A DNA stretch of 64,000 nt from Hirundichthys speculiger. Lineage: Eukaryota; Chordata; Actinopteri; Beloniformes; Exocoetidae. Location of the stretch: the NCBI GenBank assembly GCA_018398805.1, contig JAGFBZ010000900.1, positions 248,001 to 312,000 on the forward strand. Direction: 5' to 3'. Both the position numbers and the translations under genes were made by a program. The notes beneath the pieces are model-generated. The model was not told the origin of the DNA. It saw nothing but the letters and a program-made list of their open reading frames with translations, and searched no databases. This document shows, one piece after another, positions 1 to 11,383 of this stretch. Numbering within the stretch: the first letter of the stretch is position 1; every line of letters begins with the position of its first letter.

Positions 1-1632
1 ATGTGAGCCGGATGAAAGCGAAACCTCCATGCAGATAAAAGATGTGAGGGATGCCATGCAGCTGTTTGTCGACTATAAACAGGGATGTGTCGATCTTTCT
101 TATCTCTGCCTTTCTCCTGGTCATGTTTGTTCTTCATGCGCTCACCTCTGCCTCTGATGTCAGCCGGTATGAAACTCGGGTGTTCCTCATTGGGATCCAG
201 GAGACTGTCGGCGTGCTCACCAGGGCCTCCCCCGTGTGCAATTTCCATTTCAAAGCTATCCTGTGCAGTGTTATAATTCCATCTACACCAATTGTTAAAT
301 GAACATTCCTAACTGCTGACTACGACAAAGATATTTTGAAAAAAAGAGAGATGGAGATATATGCATTGGTAATGAAGTGGGGAGAAGGTAGTGTGGGTGC
401 GATCAAAGGTATGGTAATGTCTATGGTAAAAAGGATGGGGACGTGCAGGGCCTGTGCAATAACGGGGTGCAGGGGAAACGCTGCAACTGAAAAGGTCGTC
501 TTCTGGGAAAGGTGTGTGGAGGGAGGCAGGCGGGAGGATGTGCTGGATGAGGTATTTATGCAGTTATGTTGCAGTATAACTATAGATAGACTGCTTGACA
601 AATCTGAGAGAAATGATCTTCCTGTGGGCAGGAACAGTTTCAGCTATTTTATTTCTCTTTGTAACCCAGTGCAGTTTGTCTCAGGTAAATAATTGATACT
701 TCTATCAGAAAACATATTGAACTGAAGCCGAGTTATTAAGCAGGAATTCTGATATTGTGATGACATGTGCATTAAGAACACAAGACCCTTAAAATCAAAA
801 ATACGGCAAGAGGCGCTTCAAGAAGAGCCTATTGACATTTACTCTTGCTTCTCTGCTTTCCGTTTTTTTTTTTTCTTTTTCTTTGCTTTGGAAAAAGATG
901 GTGATTTCTGCATGGAACACTTGCCCCTGACTTTTCTGAGATATGGACAAGAGGCTGTATGTGTCAATATTGTGGACATACTAAAACCACATGTATGCCT
1001 TTTCCTGCACACAAAATGACATTAATATAGAAAGAATGGGCAGTGAAAAATGTGTACACTCACATATTCTTCAGACCGTGTGGGTTTGGAATTCCCAGTC
1101 TGATCTTTGCTCTTTCATTCTCCATCACTCTTCATCATTTCTCCTCCATCACCAGCTTTACTTTGGGGCATCCAACCCATCCTCAGTACAGATGTTCCTG
1201 TGCATTATTCCATTTATTTGGTTGTGCTGTTCCACGTATATCTTATCTGCCTGCACATTACATTGTTCAATGATGCCCCCCAAACATTCCAGCACATAAC
1301 GGCACGATCTGCACCTGGGGTCTTGTCTACTGCGGTAGGACCTGGGCACTTTTGCTCTTGCGCTCAGGGCCTATTGTGCAGGCCAACAGCATGGTGTTTC
1401 TGTCTCTCTCGAACATGGTTTGTGGTGCACAGTTCCACTGCATCACCCAGCCAGTCATATGTGGTAATGGAAGGTGTAAGGAAATGCATTTCTTTTATTC
1501 CTCTCATTACTGAAAGAAATGGCTTGGTAGCAGACTTCAAACTGGTTGAGGAACAACCAAGGTGTGGTAAGGTACCAAGGTGAAAGACATGGTCATGCCA
1601 CGAGTCACACACCACAGCAAGACTCAGCACAA
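1..1632. other. Unique DNA, no gene found
   Basis: Open frames of 118 codons (336-692) and 158 codons (1107-1583), both on the plus strand, have no recognised motif or domain. Near 868 there is a short T tract. I see no repeat family here up to the Harbinger end at 1633. Confidence 0.5.
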
Positions 1633-1844
1633 CAGAGGGGTGTACTACGAAGCAAGTTCGACACAGCCAGGCTTTCTTTGGGTGAGCTGGCTTAACAAAC
1701 CTGAAACTCGCGATCAGAGATAACTGGTACCACGACTGTGGTTATCAACTATCTTTGTTAACCGCGGCTTTCTGCTTTTTGCTCTGTGCGCGTTCACATA
1801 AAAGGGGGCGTTTGACGCGTCATTTGACATCTATTCTGGATCAA

Positions 1845-2570
1845 ATGGATAGATCGCGGTCCGTATATTTCAGTCAGGAGGAGCAGGTTTTAATAATGCA
1901 GAGTTTGAGTCTGCTGTTGGCTCTAAACTTGTCCCACTGGAGGAGGTGGTGAAAGAGAGGATGCTAGCAAAACTGCTGGCAATCCTTGACAACCTCTCTC
2001 ATCCACTCCACAAAATCCTGGACAAGTTGAAGAGCAGCTTCAGCGGCAGACTCCTTCAACCCCGCTGCTCAAAGGAACGATACAGGAGGTCGTTCCTTCC
2101 TAGTGCAATTAAAATCTATAACTCCTGGTTGTCAGGGAATAATCACTGCTGATTACTTCTGCCACTGCCTTCTGTTAATGCCGCATTATCACTTTATTAC
2201 ATTATTACAGTTTTATTATTACAGTTTTATTACTGGTTTTGCACACTGTCTACTTACTTTTTATTTAGTGTCTTGTTTTGCACGCTGTTTTTAGTCTATT
2301 TTTAGTGTTCTGTTTCTGCACACTGTTTTTTGTCTATTTATTGCCTATTTAATGTCTATTTAATGTCCTGTCTATTTATGTATATTTTTGTATCTGCTGC
2401 AACAAGCCAATTTTCCCTCGGGGATTATTAAAGTATTTTCAATTCAATTCAATTCCATTCCATTCAATGAGGATTTCAAAGAAATCTTTACGGCCAAAAG
2501 CAATACTGTAGGTGCGAATAAAGCCAGAGAGGAGTGCTGGCAAAAAATTGCAGATCGTGTAAATTCGTAA
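1845..2570 (+). pseudogene. Harbinger Myb/SANT-like protein, split by a LINE
   Basis: This is the partner protein that in Harbinger elements binds DNA and helps bring the nuclease to the transposon ends. The first part, 1845 to about 1903, reads MDRSRSVYFSQEEQVLIMQ, the usual N-terminus of these fish proteins. The second part, from about 2466 to the stop at 2568-2570, reads NEDFKEIFTAKSNTVGANKA and then REECWQKIADRVNS, the helix region of the Myb/SANT-like domain. About 560 bp of LINE DNA separate the two halves. The halves appear to join in sense with little or no loss, so the interruption looks like a clean insertion. The frame stops just after the domain, so the rest of the protein is missing or in a lost exon. 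The identification rests on remembered family motifs. Confidence 0.75.
1904..2465 (+). mobile_element. LINE 3' end (L2/CR1-like) inserted in Harbinger
   Basis: The 5'-truncated LINE copy starts close to 1904. From 1946 to 2152 it encodes the extreme C-terminus of a fish LINE ORF2, with SHPLHKILDKLKSSFSGRLL and then ERYRRSFLPSAIKIYNSWLS, followed by a stop. The 3' untranslated region is T-rich and ends CCTCGGGGATTATTAAAGTA followed by a (TTCAA)n-like tail at about 2440-2465, the usual end of this retroelement group. 5' truncation plus a short-repeat tail is the normal footprint of target-primed reverse transcription. The exact clade cannot be settled by eye. Confidence 0.75.
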
Positions 2571-2783
2571 ATTATATTTATTTCACCACTATATTTATTT
2601 CACCACCTTAATTAATCTCCCTCCCTCTTTTAGAGCACTTAAACTTTAAACTTAATGCAGCAGATTTAAACATTATGTAGGTCTGACTGTCCCATTATGA
2701 ATGATAAATGAAAATCACTTTAGTTTTTTGCTAAGTCTTTGTGAAATTAATTTAAGATTTAATATTATCTGTTATACACACTC

Positions 2784-2812
2784 ACCGGCCACTTTAATAG
2801 GTACCCTATCAC
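2784..2812. repeat. Tc1 terminal-repeat scrap
   Basis: CACTCACCGGCCACTTTAAT at 2780-2799, continuing into AGGTACC, matches the end of a common fish Tc1/mariner family. A longer copy of the same end is at about 15193. Only about 30 bp remain, inside the Harbinger element. Confidence 0.6.
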
Positions 2813-2894
2813 CCTGGGGAATCTTATGAATGAATTATATTACAACATTTCACATGAAATTCCACGTCACACTGATTATCAATATAATGGACTA

Positions 2895-3290
2895 TTAATT
2901 TATGTTACCTGCGATTTTGTAAAACGCTTCTTTTATTTGAAGCGTGGGCAGATGGCCAGGGAATACTACAAACATATTCAGCAGTTTAGTAAGAGCAAGT
3001 ACAACCTTTATTCCAGTATTCTGGCTCAGATTTTCTGCATCACCAACTGAATGCATGTAGGTTCCCGTGACAAAGAAACGCAAAGAAACGCACACCGTTT
3101 GCGCTAATGTGAGCGCACGGCTGCGTTTGGTGGCGCTGCCAATATATGGCTCTAGCAGATTACAAATGTAACGTATTCCCTCAGCTGGAAATCTATAGCG
3201 TTCATAGAGAATATGGTCATGGGAAGCCAGCGGATCAGTCCGGTCTCTGAATACTCTCCCTCCATTGCACAATCCTGGCGCTAAAGTCAA
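2895..3290 (-). pseudogene. Harbinger transposase, N-terminal part (HARBI1-like)
   Basis: The frame of 131 codons carries the N-terminal half of a PIF/Harbinger nuclease, the enzyme that cuts and pastes the element. Recognisable blocks in order are RVFRDRTDPLASHDHILYER, FPAEGIRYICNLLEPYI, ALTLAQTVCVSLRFFVTGTY, SVGDAENLS, VVLALTKLLNMFVVFPGHLP and IKEAFYKIAG. In intact relatives the next motif is the GCIDGTHI block that holds the first catalytic aspartate. Here the sequence leaves the family right after IKEAFYKIAG, so no catalytic residue of the DDE triad is present. A few residues (the TVCRAI helix) also seem to be missing after SVGDAENLS. It is therefore inactive. Confidence 0.85.
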
Positions 3291-3639
3291 TGGGAATCGG
3301 TGAAAGTGAAAGGGCAGTGCTTTTTATTGCCGATTTGAGCCTAAACTCTGCACATAACCTGCTCCGGACCAGGTTAAGCTTGCAGACTAAATTACCATGG
3401 TGATAAAGCCAGGTTGAAAGAGAGCCACCTTCGTGGTACCGGAAATCCTGGCTTTAGACTCAACATACCTCGCTAACCCTCTAATCTCGCTTCGTAGTAC
3501 GCCCCTCTGATGTGATAAGACAAGACAACACAACACAACACAACTAGGTAGTTACTCTGCTTCAGTAAGGCTCTCTTGACAAAGCACAAATAAATGAGGA
3601 CCATAGATGCAGTGGTCAGCTGAGGAAATACAGTGAAAG

Positions 3640-4170
3640 ACGCATTCTGCTTACTTAAAAAAACAGAAGGTGTCCAGCAGTGCCATCAGCTCAAAACTAG
3701 CAGGAACCAATGGGATCAAGGTACACCGATATATTGTCCGCAGAAGTCTGGCCAGAAAAGATCTCAAGGGGGGGAATCATTGGAAAAAAGCCATACCGCA
3801 TTTGGAAAACAAACCCAAAGGATTCAAATATGGATGACTGCAGGAAACAGTGAAGCTTGGTGAAGGTTCCTTGCAAGTTTGGTGCAGCATTTCTTCTGCT
3901 GTAGTTGGGAATTTAGTCAGGATTAATGATGTCCTTAATGCTGATAAATACAAGTAAATACTAATCCATTATGCAATACCATCATGGGAGGCATCTGATT
4001 GGCTCCAGATTTGTTCTGTAGCAGGACGTCAACCTCTAACATACAGACAGTATAACAAGGACATTAGATAGCTCCTAATGACATTGTGTTAACATTAACA
4101 AAGAGCTCTGGAAGTGATGCTATGGCTCCCACACAACTCTTGATCTCAACGTCATCGAGTCTGTTCTCTG
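3640..4170 (+). mobile_element. Tc1/mariner remnant with degraded transposase
   Basis: Several stretches read as a decayed fish Tc1 transposase gene on the plus strand. The frame at 3633-3863 has QQCHQLKTSRNQWDQGTPIY and SGQKRS, which match the linker after the paired helix-turn-helix. From about 3840 the sequence jumps to the later part of the gene (the VKLGEGSLQVW and NLVRINDVLNADKY region), so the segment around the first catalytic aspartate has been deleted. Homology continues through the region corresponding to the QQDN block (about 4020) and ends near 4165, around the ...LNIIESVW region. Many stops and frameshifts are present. I saw no terminal inverted repeats at either side. Confidence 0.75.
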
Positions 4171-4362
4171 TTTTCTCACTATGCATTTTGTAAACTGAGT
4201 CCAACAGCAGATCAATGGAGTCTCCGTTACAACCATGTGGTGCATAAATGCACATGACAGACAGAGCCTATTCTCTCGACCTAAAGGTGAAGACAACCAG
4301 GGATCCAGAGCCCACACTGGGTGTTAAGGTGTGTCTGATCTAGCTCTGGTTCCTCTAGATCA

Positions 4363-4560
4363 GGGGTGCCAGACTCATTTTCACTGAGGGCCACATCAGC
4401 ATCACGGTTGCCGTTGAAGGGCCAGACTGACAGCATGAATGTAACAAAATGCAATGTAAATCAAAATAAATTAAATTAAATTCAGGTCTTATTATATTGT
4501 TAAATAACTGTTTCTGTATTTATTATGTATTCAAGTTTCAAATATTTAAGTCATTATTAT
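4363..4560 (+). mobile_element. hAT-type 5' end
   Basis: CAGGGGTGCCAGACTCATTT at 4363 followed by a GGGCCACAT block is the start of a widespread fish hAT (Charlie-like) element. The 8 bp before it are CTCTAGAT. I could not find a matching right end (CACCCCTG) followed by the same 8 bp, so the element is truncated. The right limit given is only where I stop recognising it. Confidence 0.55.
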
Positions 4561-4569
4561 ATTAATTTG

Positions 4570-4730
4570 TGGTTGTAAACCTGCTCTCGCAAAGGTTATG
4601 TTTACACAGTCAGTTACCATGGAAACGGACTCAGAGTATCTATCACCTCGGATTTCTGAAATGAACCCTCCTGCTTTGTGAAACAGAAATCCCAGTTTCT
4701 ATGGCACAGCTGGCACATCGCAGCTGAAAG
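4570..4730. repeat. Possible Harbinger-derived scrap
   Basis: The blocks AACCTGCTCTCGCAAAGGTT (4578-4597) and GTTACCATGGAAACGGACTC (4613-4632) resemble subterminal sequence of fish Harbinger elements. The match is from memory and short. It could equally be part of the neighbouring hAT remnant. Confidence 0.3.
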
Positions 4731-4748
4731 GCACATATAACTGCTACT

Positions 4749-5277
4749 TAGGGATAGCGGGTAAAGAACGCAATTTTCCACCTTGCTAACCTGCTATCCC
4801 ACCTGCGCTACCCGCTATATTATGCATAGGAGTGGTTAGGACGTTCCACCTGTTAAACTAATCAGTGCGTCAGTAGCCGTTGTCTTTAAGAGCAGGTTGC
4901 GCTAACCACAAACCGCTATGGAGCGTCTTTTCATCCAGATCAGAGGCCTGGCCACGCTTTTTATACAAGAGTTAATTTGAGAGGGAGAGCCGTTTGTGCA
5001 CGTCCACATGTGACCAGGTGCACGCATATTGATGCCATTTGGACGCATTCTTGTACATGTCGACATGCGTGTAGCGGGTGGTCAGATACTGAGTTTGTGG
5101 AAAGGGAAGACACGCCCATTGCCACACCTACAATGTGAGTAAGGGAGTCGGCATAACGGGTAGCGGCTTTAGGGGAGCGGAAGATTGCATTAGCAGTTAG
5201 CGGAGGTTCCTAAACCTGCAATTTGCACGTAGCGGTTAGTGGGTAGCGGCTAGCGGGAAGTGTACGATCGGGGCCTA
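4749..5277 (+). mobile_element. Element T copy 1, TAGG-ended, non-autonomous
   Basis: The segment starts TAGGGATAGCGGGTAAAG and ends CGATCGGGGCCTA, so both ends read TAGG inward. The subterminal regions are full of imperfect inverted repeats of the type TAGCGGGTAGCGG / CCGCTACCCGTTA, and the GC content is higher than in the flanks. A block at about 4965-5075 is shared, in inverted orientation, with 40690-40805, where it lies next to a hAT-like transposase C-terminus. That link suggests a hAT-related element. The 8-bp flanks (CTGCTACT and AAAGTCCC) do not match, so the boundaries or the family are not proven. Confidence 0.5.
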
Positions 5278-7239
5278 AAAGTCCCAGGAGACAGTTGTGG
5301 TAACCAAAAAATCAGAAACAGTGTATCACATGTATTTGTCTGCTGCTGATGTAACACCCAACTCGGCAATCAACTAAGTGCCCAACTTTATGCAGTTTCT
5401 GGACTTCGATTATCACGTGTAGATAGACCACAGCCACCTGATAAGGTTGATGAAACACAAACAACAATGATGACAGAATGAATGAAGAATAAATATAAAA
5501 TAAATATGTATTTTTATATAGAATATGCATTACTGATTCAGTTCCTACTTCAATCCCAAGATTATGAGAGTAGTATTTTGCCTATAAGTGTAGTTTAAAA
5601 CTCCCCCTTCTATTCACCTTGAATTTGCCTTCATTCACCAGAGCTAGTTTTGAAGAATAAACAATGTATTGAGTCACAGAAAAAAAACAACAATTTTCCT
5701 GTTAGAAATGTCAGTTTTTATAAAAACATCTGATCACACATCAACACTCCGAGGCAGTATCCACCAACTCTACAGTCATGCTTTTAGAACCTCTGACATG
5801 ACAATTGTGAGGCCTTTTATCTGTCTCTGTTGGAGTTATTCTGAGTCAACAAACGCAATCTGTTTCTCTTCTCCTTCATCTCCAACATTCAAGTTTTATT
5901 TTTTTTCCCCCGTCTACAATTAATGCATTTATTTCAAGGCCCCCCGCCCGGTTCTTCAAAGACACTCACAGGGGACACAGCTGTCGTTTCAACCATCAAA
6001 GTCCTCCCACACTTCTCCTGCTCCCTATCGAAATTTTTACTCTTTCCTTACTTCACCCATAGGGCTCTGTACATTGCTATTTTTCAGAGTTAATGTTAGA
6101 CAGTTTGTAAATCCTCTCTTTTTTTCTTATTATGTATAGTACATATATGACCACCCTAAAGAGAGGTTGGGGGGGGGAACAAATCTTAGATAAATATGAC
6201 AGAATTCAGCCCTGATGCAAAATAGTCCGGGCTGATTTTTTTTGGAGTCTGGTCTGCAGTCGCCCTTTCATCTTCCCGCAGGATGTTGGCTGAGTGGGGA
6301 TCCAGGTGCACATGGCAGACGCTTATTTATATCAGAGCTATCATTTCAGCCATGATACCTGACTCTCTGGTGCCACACTGCTCTTCTGAGCAGGGCACTT
6401 TGGGATATGACTAATGCTTTCAGTAAACATTGTGATTTGTTTAATCTGCCCTGCCTTCTGGGATGTGACTAAGACTTCCTTGAATGTTTCCTGAGCTTGC
6501 ACACAGCTGGTTTCCACCTGGTTGGGTGGGTGATATCCCCTCTGCTTGCTTTATTTATTTCTTTTTTTTTCCCAGACACGTGCTCATACGTTTTCTCCTG
6601 AATCTCACTTGCTTCATCCACTTCAAACACAGGTGCTGACATCCAGAATGTAAAGGCTGTTTGAAGAAAGTTGAAAGAAACACAATTCGCTGAACTTAAT
6701 CAGAGCTGAATATCAATGTTGCTGACAGCCAAGCTTATGTTTACTCTGCCTGTGTATATTCTAGACGTTATACAATGGCTATTCATTTCAAGCTTGTTAT
6801 TTCCAAATAAAGATGGATCAAAGCTCCTGGTAGAGATCTATGTCTCCTATGAGATCACTACTTTAATTCGCCCAAATATAGCTGTTTAAACATGTTTTCC
6901 TTCAGGCTTATTTAGTAAATCAGGGAAATGAAATTCTACTGTCGAGGGATTTTTCTTTTTTTTTTACATACCTAAAATGTTTGAAACCACAGATTTGAAA
7001 AGAAATAACATTTCTGGGAATAAATGCACAGCAAGAAAATATATATATAAAAGGAGTGTGATTGTGACAAACACAGACAGTGCAATGCCTTTGTAAGAGA
7101 TGATATAAGGTAATGGCCACCTGGATCTCAGGCTTGAATAAGTATGTCTTTTGCTTGAATTAATCCAAGGAGACTCACTATCAGATCAGATAATGTCACG
7201 CTTTTCACCTGCGTTCATTGTATGTTTCACATCGAGGCA
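5278..7239. other. Unique DNA, no gene found
   Basis: This is AT-rich sequence with short homopolymers (for example the G run at 6169-6177 and the T tracts near 5890, 6234 and 6560). Open frames are all under 90 codons and unrecognised. I see no element ends. Confidence 0.45.
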
Positions 7240-7390
7240 GACTTTAAAGACCGATGCACAGAGACAAATGAAATGAACTGCAGGTGTTTTTTGCACCTCC
7301 AGGATGCGAAGGCAGCCTAGCAGGAAGCCTCAGAGGAATACTGAGGCGTTCCCAAGTCAGCTGAAAGATACAGGCCATTACTCCAACATA
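7240..7390 (-). mobile_element. LINE family R fragment, reverse-transcriptase C-terminal region
   Basis: Read on the minus strand, the segment CAGCTGACTTGGGAACGCCT (around 7360-7341) and what follows match the ORF2 C-terminus of an abundant fish LINE. I call it family R, with the protein signature ...SRLAWERLG...EELEEVAGE... . Other pieces of the same family in this window are at 28375, 39597, 41690 and 46855. It is short and decayed, and its limits are approximate. Confidence 0.5.
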
Positions 7391-10300
7391 CATACTCATC
7401 TGTACCTGAGCTCTCTCATCAGTCTCAGCCAAAGTACTGTTCCAATTCTGAATCTGCATCTAGATAAATATGGACGAAATCTCTGGTTGTGTTCTTGCTT
7501 CGCCCATTCTTGGGAGTTTGTACTTTGGTGAGTCCAGACTGCATACTTGGAGCTGAGAAATGACCATCGTTTCTCCAGCATGTCTTGGGTCTGCAAGGAC
7601 ACCATATCAGCCACTCCACCTTTTTAGAAGATGGATCTGAGGACTGTCATTTTCATTGGATAAGCCGCACTGCATTGGGTAAATCAATACCCAGTTCCTC
7701 TTTTCAGATCTCCCTGATCTTTCTTGTAGAAGCTGTGTAGTGATGACCAAACACTTGCAGAGCCTCCTTGGATTAATGGCATCTTATCTATGTCTGTGCA
7801 TGTTTCATTTAATTTCTTTTTTATTGTGCTTGCATTGCTAATATTGGAAGAAATTTCATGTGGACGATTCAAAACCTCTATCTCATTTTCTGAGAGCTCT
7901 ATGATTTGAAGCCCGTTAATTGTGCCTGAACATGGACAATCCCAGTCGTCCCTTTGTCCAGTCGAAATAATTAAAAAGACTCATATGAGGAAAATGGTAT
8001 TATTTTGACAAAAGGTAAAAACACCAGTCACAATTTTTGAAATGTTCTATAACGCAAGAGATTTATTTCTTAACAGATGAGAAGAAAGGAGACAAGCAGA
8101 GGCTGAAATCACTGTTCACAGAAAGGAACCCGTCTGCATCCACCCAAAGCTGTTTTCACTTCTGAACTGATGATGTTTGTCAGTAGATAACAAGAACGTA
8201 CTGAATTAGTGGTTTAAAGAGCTGAATTAGTGGTAAAAAACTTACTATTCATCAAAATGCATTTATGCTGAATGATTTAAAGTTGAGGGGCTCGTGCTGA
8301 GTGGTGCCACTGTTGCCTCAAAAAAACCAAGCTGAATTTCTGAAGGTTCCCTGGGGTGAAAAACCAACCAGTGTGTATCGTAGGCACTCTAATTTATATG
8401 CTGGAACTGGCGTCGTTGGTATGCCCCTCTCAGATTGCCACCTTTAACTTTGCTTTGTATCTTTTGCTGTCTCCAGGACTCTGCCACTTATCAGTTCAAC
8501 CAACTATAAATAAAACAGATATTCTGTTGCCTCAAGCTTCAACAACAATTGTGCTTGCTTTTTGCTCCTTTTTATATTCTTTTTTTTTCTTTGCGGGGGG
8601 GGGGCTCTTACAATGACATACTGTGTCATGTGAATATGAGCTGTTTCCCATGGCTTCTGTTTGCATTTGTTGCTGTCTTCACGCAGTAAAGGTCAGAGCA
8701 AATCACCCATGCCATCCCTACAGGGACTTTGGTCATAAATGTTTGCCCAAATGCTCACAGCCTTGAAAGACATCCAAACCCATGGGAAACCAAATATAAA
8801 TCTCTGAAAAGCCCTCATCTTGACCTGGATAATCAGATAAGAATTCGTGCCAGTCCAGCTTTTGGGTTACAGACCACTGCTGCAGCATTATCCGTGCACC
8901 GCTAAAAAGTTTCGTTTATCTTCTTCTTATATATCAGCTGGGAGCAAAAATTGTGCAGACATGGCACAGCGTTGTCAGAGAAATGTGATCCCTGCAACTC
9001 CTCAAAGTCATGAAATATTGAGTGTGATGGTATCAAACTGCAAACAAATGCAAGTCTCATGACAGAACCGGAGCAATCTATAACGAAATGGGATAATTCC
9101 TTTTTGATAATATTTGTAAGCAAATGGAACGTAGGGATTAAGGTTCAATGACGGCGACAGACAGAGATGATATCCTTATCATGCATCAAACATCCTTTTG
9201 GCTGCAGTCCTCAGGACGACACTGGTGGTGGCTTTGAGCAGATAAAGTGGTGCTTTATAAAAAATTCATACCGAACCAAAAAAATTGTGTGCAAATAAAT
9301 GTGTGAAAAACGTATGTTTCAAGAACACATTTTAATTATTTGGTTGCTCAAACCTTTTCTCTGATTCCTTCAGTTTCAGAGTTATGCCAGTCATGCCATT
9401 GTATAGATTCAAAAGAGATCACGATGATAAATATCTGATTTCAGCAATGCAACTTGCAGTCTATGATATCTATCACCATCTAAAGACAGTTTTATGATTT
9501 CAAATCTTATTTACACCAATAGTTTTCGGTTAGAAGCCACAACAGTCTGTAGAGCCCTGCTGGACTATCTGTCTCCCCCCCCCAGCGTCCTGCTTGTCAG
9601 TTCTGTCTCCTGTAACAGCTTTTATTCTTTAGTGTCCTTAAAGTTCTTCATCACCGCTTTTATTGCAGAAGTGTTTACCATTTGTAAAATGGAGGAGGAG
9701 AGATTAAGCATCAAGGCCGGAAAATACAGCAAACTATATCAACCGTTAGTTCTGCAACTGCAAAGAAAATGGGGAAAAAAAATTTTCCTGTCCATGCTTT
9801 TGTACCCACACAAATATGAAAACAAATATCTAGATATGTCAAATGACAATTCTATGCTAAACATTTAAAGCTATAATACTTGTAATCTAATCTAATGGTA
9901 AAAGTAATGGGTGTATCATCGTTGACAATCAGGTTAATTACCACTAAATGGTACAATCTTGCTTTTAAAACAATCAGCTCTGATGTGGAAATGAACGCTG
10001 TTTCTCAGAGTAGGTCCACCACCTCTTTGAGCCTGGATCTGGGAAGGATCTGGGTGCAGACCTCCGTGTGCCCAGTATCTAAACCTGCCAGATAAATTAA
10101 GTAACATAAATGATTATGTGGTTTCTTCTGTCATGTAACCGTCTGTAGTTTATGACTTTACTTTCAGCCGACAAGAATGACTTCCTTGCTGTTATTGCTT
10201 TCTCCAAATTGACCAAAAATATTAATTGGACATTTTTTTATTATAAAAGAAGTTCTCCTGGGGGTGAACAATCCTGGGGGAGCACCCTAGTTTTTTTTAG

Positions 10301-10879
10301 AAACACAATGGTATCCTTCAAATACCGCTTCAGCCATGAGCCGACCTCTACTGACACCTCATGGTTTTTCAGCCCTTATTTAAACATTCCACAACTAAAA
10401 TAAACGAACAAAAGCAAAGAATGTAAATCCAAGTTGTGCTGCAAAAAACAACTTCACAATACTGCAAGCATGTTTTTGTTTCAATGGAAGTGTCTGATTT
10501 TTGATTATGTGCTAATGTCAATATGGACTGGCTTGCAGATAGATGAGTATTTCATTCATATGACTTTCTCTCTATTTTAAACTTGTTTTCATAAATCACA
10601 ATTATTGCTTTGGGAGTTTGAGATGAGATAACATTGATCGCAATCACAGCTTTGTGTACATGTCTCCTGGTTATAGTAGAGGTTTATGATTGAGGGCTGT
10701 TATCAAGAAAATCCTTTAAGTGTGGAGATGAAGAGCAAAAATTTTGATGATGATTGTTAATACAGAAAAATAAACAGATTAAAGGGAATTTTCCAAGATA
10801 TTTCAACCTTAATTCTTTTTCTTTTTTCGTGTTTATGTGGGTGACAAATATTGATAGGCACATAAATGTTTGCAGTAAG
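7391..10879. other. Unique DNA, no gene found
   Basis: Nothing recognisable beyond simple sequence, such as T and G runs at 8579-8606. The longest frame is 124 codons at 9494-9868 (plus). It is rich in hydrophobic residues and has no motif I know. Confidence 0.45.
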
Positions 10880-11383
10880 TGCATTGGGAATCATTAAATA
10901 GGTTCTATTCCTACATATTGCTATCCAATGCTTATTAGTTCTCCTTTCTAGTGTTCTTCTTAGCATATTTATGGGTTTATGTGTCTTCCTTTAGAAAATG
11001 CTGACTCATTGGGGGTTAGTGAGTGGTCTGGTTTAGTCCAAGATCCAGGCCATAAAGGTCATACACAGGTCAGAAGTCGTAGACCAGGTCAAAGGTAATA
11101 AAAGTCCATAAAGGAAGTTAAGATGGTGTTAATGGTCTTTGGTTATGCTCTAATGTATACTTTGTTTCTCCTAAGTGACATCTTCTCTCACTTTTTATGA
11201 AAGGGGTTATCTGGGGAGGGGTTCTTCTCCCCCCTGGTATAAAACGGTGAGGTAGCTCCTGCTCTCCAGAACACTTCAGAAAGATGCACGTCCATATGTG
11301 GACTGTTCTCATTACAATAAAGACTTGTCTCTTATGATATTTGACTGGAGTCAGTTTGATGATTTGATAATTTTGCCATAACA
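10880..11383 (+). repeat. Candidate solo LTR
   Basis: The 3' part looks like an LTR core: a TATA box (TATAAAAC, about 11238), a downstream polyadenylation signal (ACAATAAAGAC, about 11315) and an end reading GCCATAACA at 11375-11383. The five bases after it, GTAAG (11384-11388), also occur at 10875-10879 directly before a TG at 10880. That would give a 504-bp LTR of TG...CA form with a 5-bp target duplication. A competing start is TGTTAATGG at 11127, which mirrors the CCATAACA end but has no matching duplication. No internal retroelement genes are adjacent. Confidence 0.4.

Larger units (their letters stand above)
1633..3509. mobile_element. PIF/Harbinger DNA transposon, defective
   Basis: Both ends are visible as a terminal inverted repeat of about 21 bp: the left end begins CAGAGGGGTGTACTACGAAG and the right end, read on the minus strand, begins CAGAGGGGCGTACTACGAAG. 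Inside are the two genes typical of Harbinger elements, arranged convergently: a Myb/SANT-like DNA-binding protein on the plus strand and a HARBI1-like nuclease on the minus strand. Both are broken. A LINE 3' end is inserted in the Myb-like gene, and a scrap of a Tc1 end lies near 2784. I could not find a convincing 3-bp target duplication: the flanks are ...ACAA on the left and ATGTG... on the right, so the outer boundary may be off by a few bases. Confidence 0.85.

Noticed and set aside
1107..1583. 158-codon plus-strand frame
   Set aside because: Hydrophobic and cysteine-rich without a motif. No splice signals or repeat homology support it as a gene.
4749..5277. Helitron interpretation of the TAGCGG-rich element
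   Set aside because: No TC start, no CTRR end with a hairpin and no A/T insertion site. Inward-facing TAGG ends fit a terminal-inverted-repeat element better.
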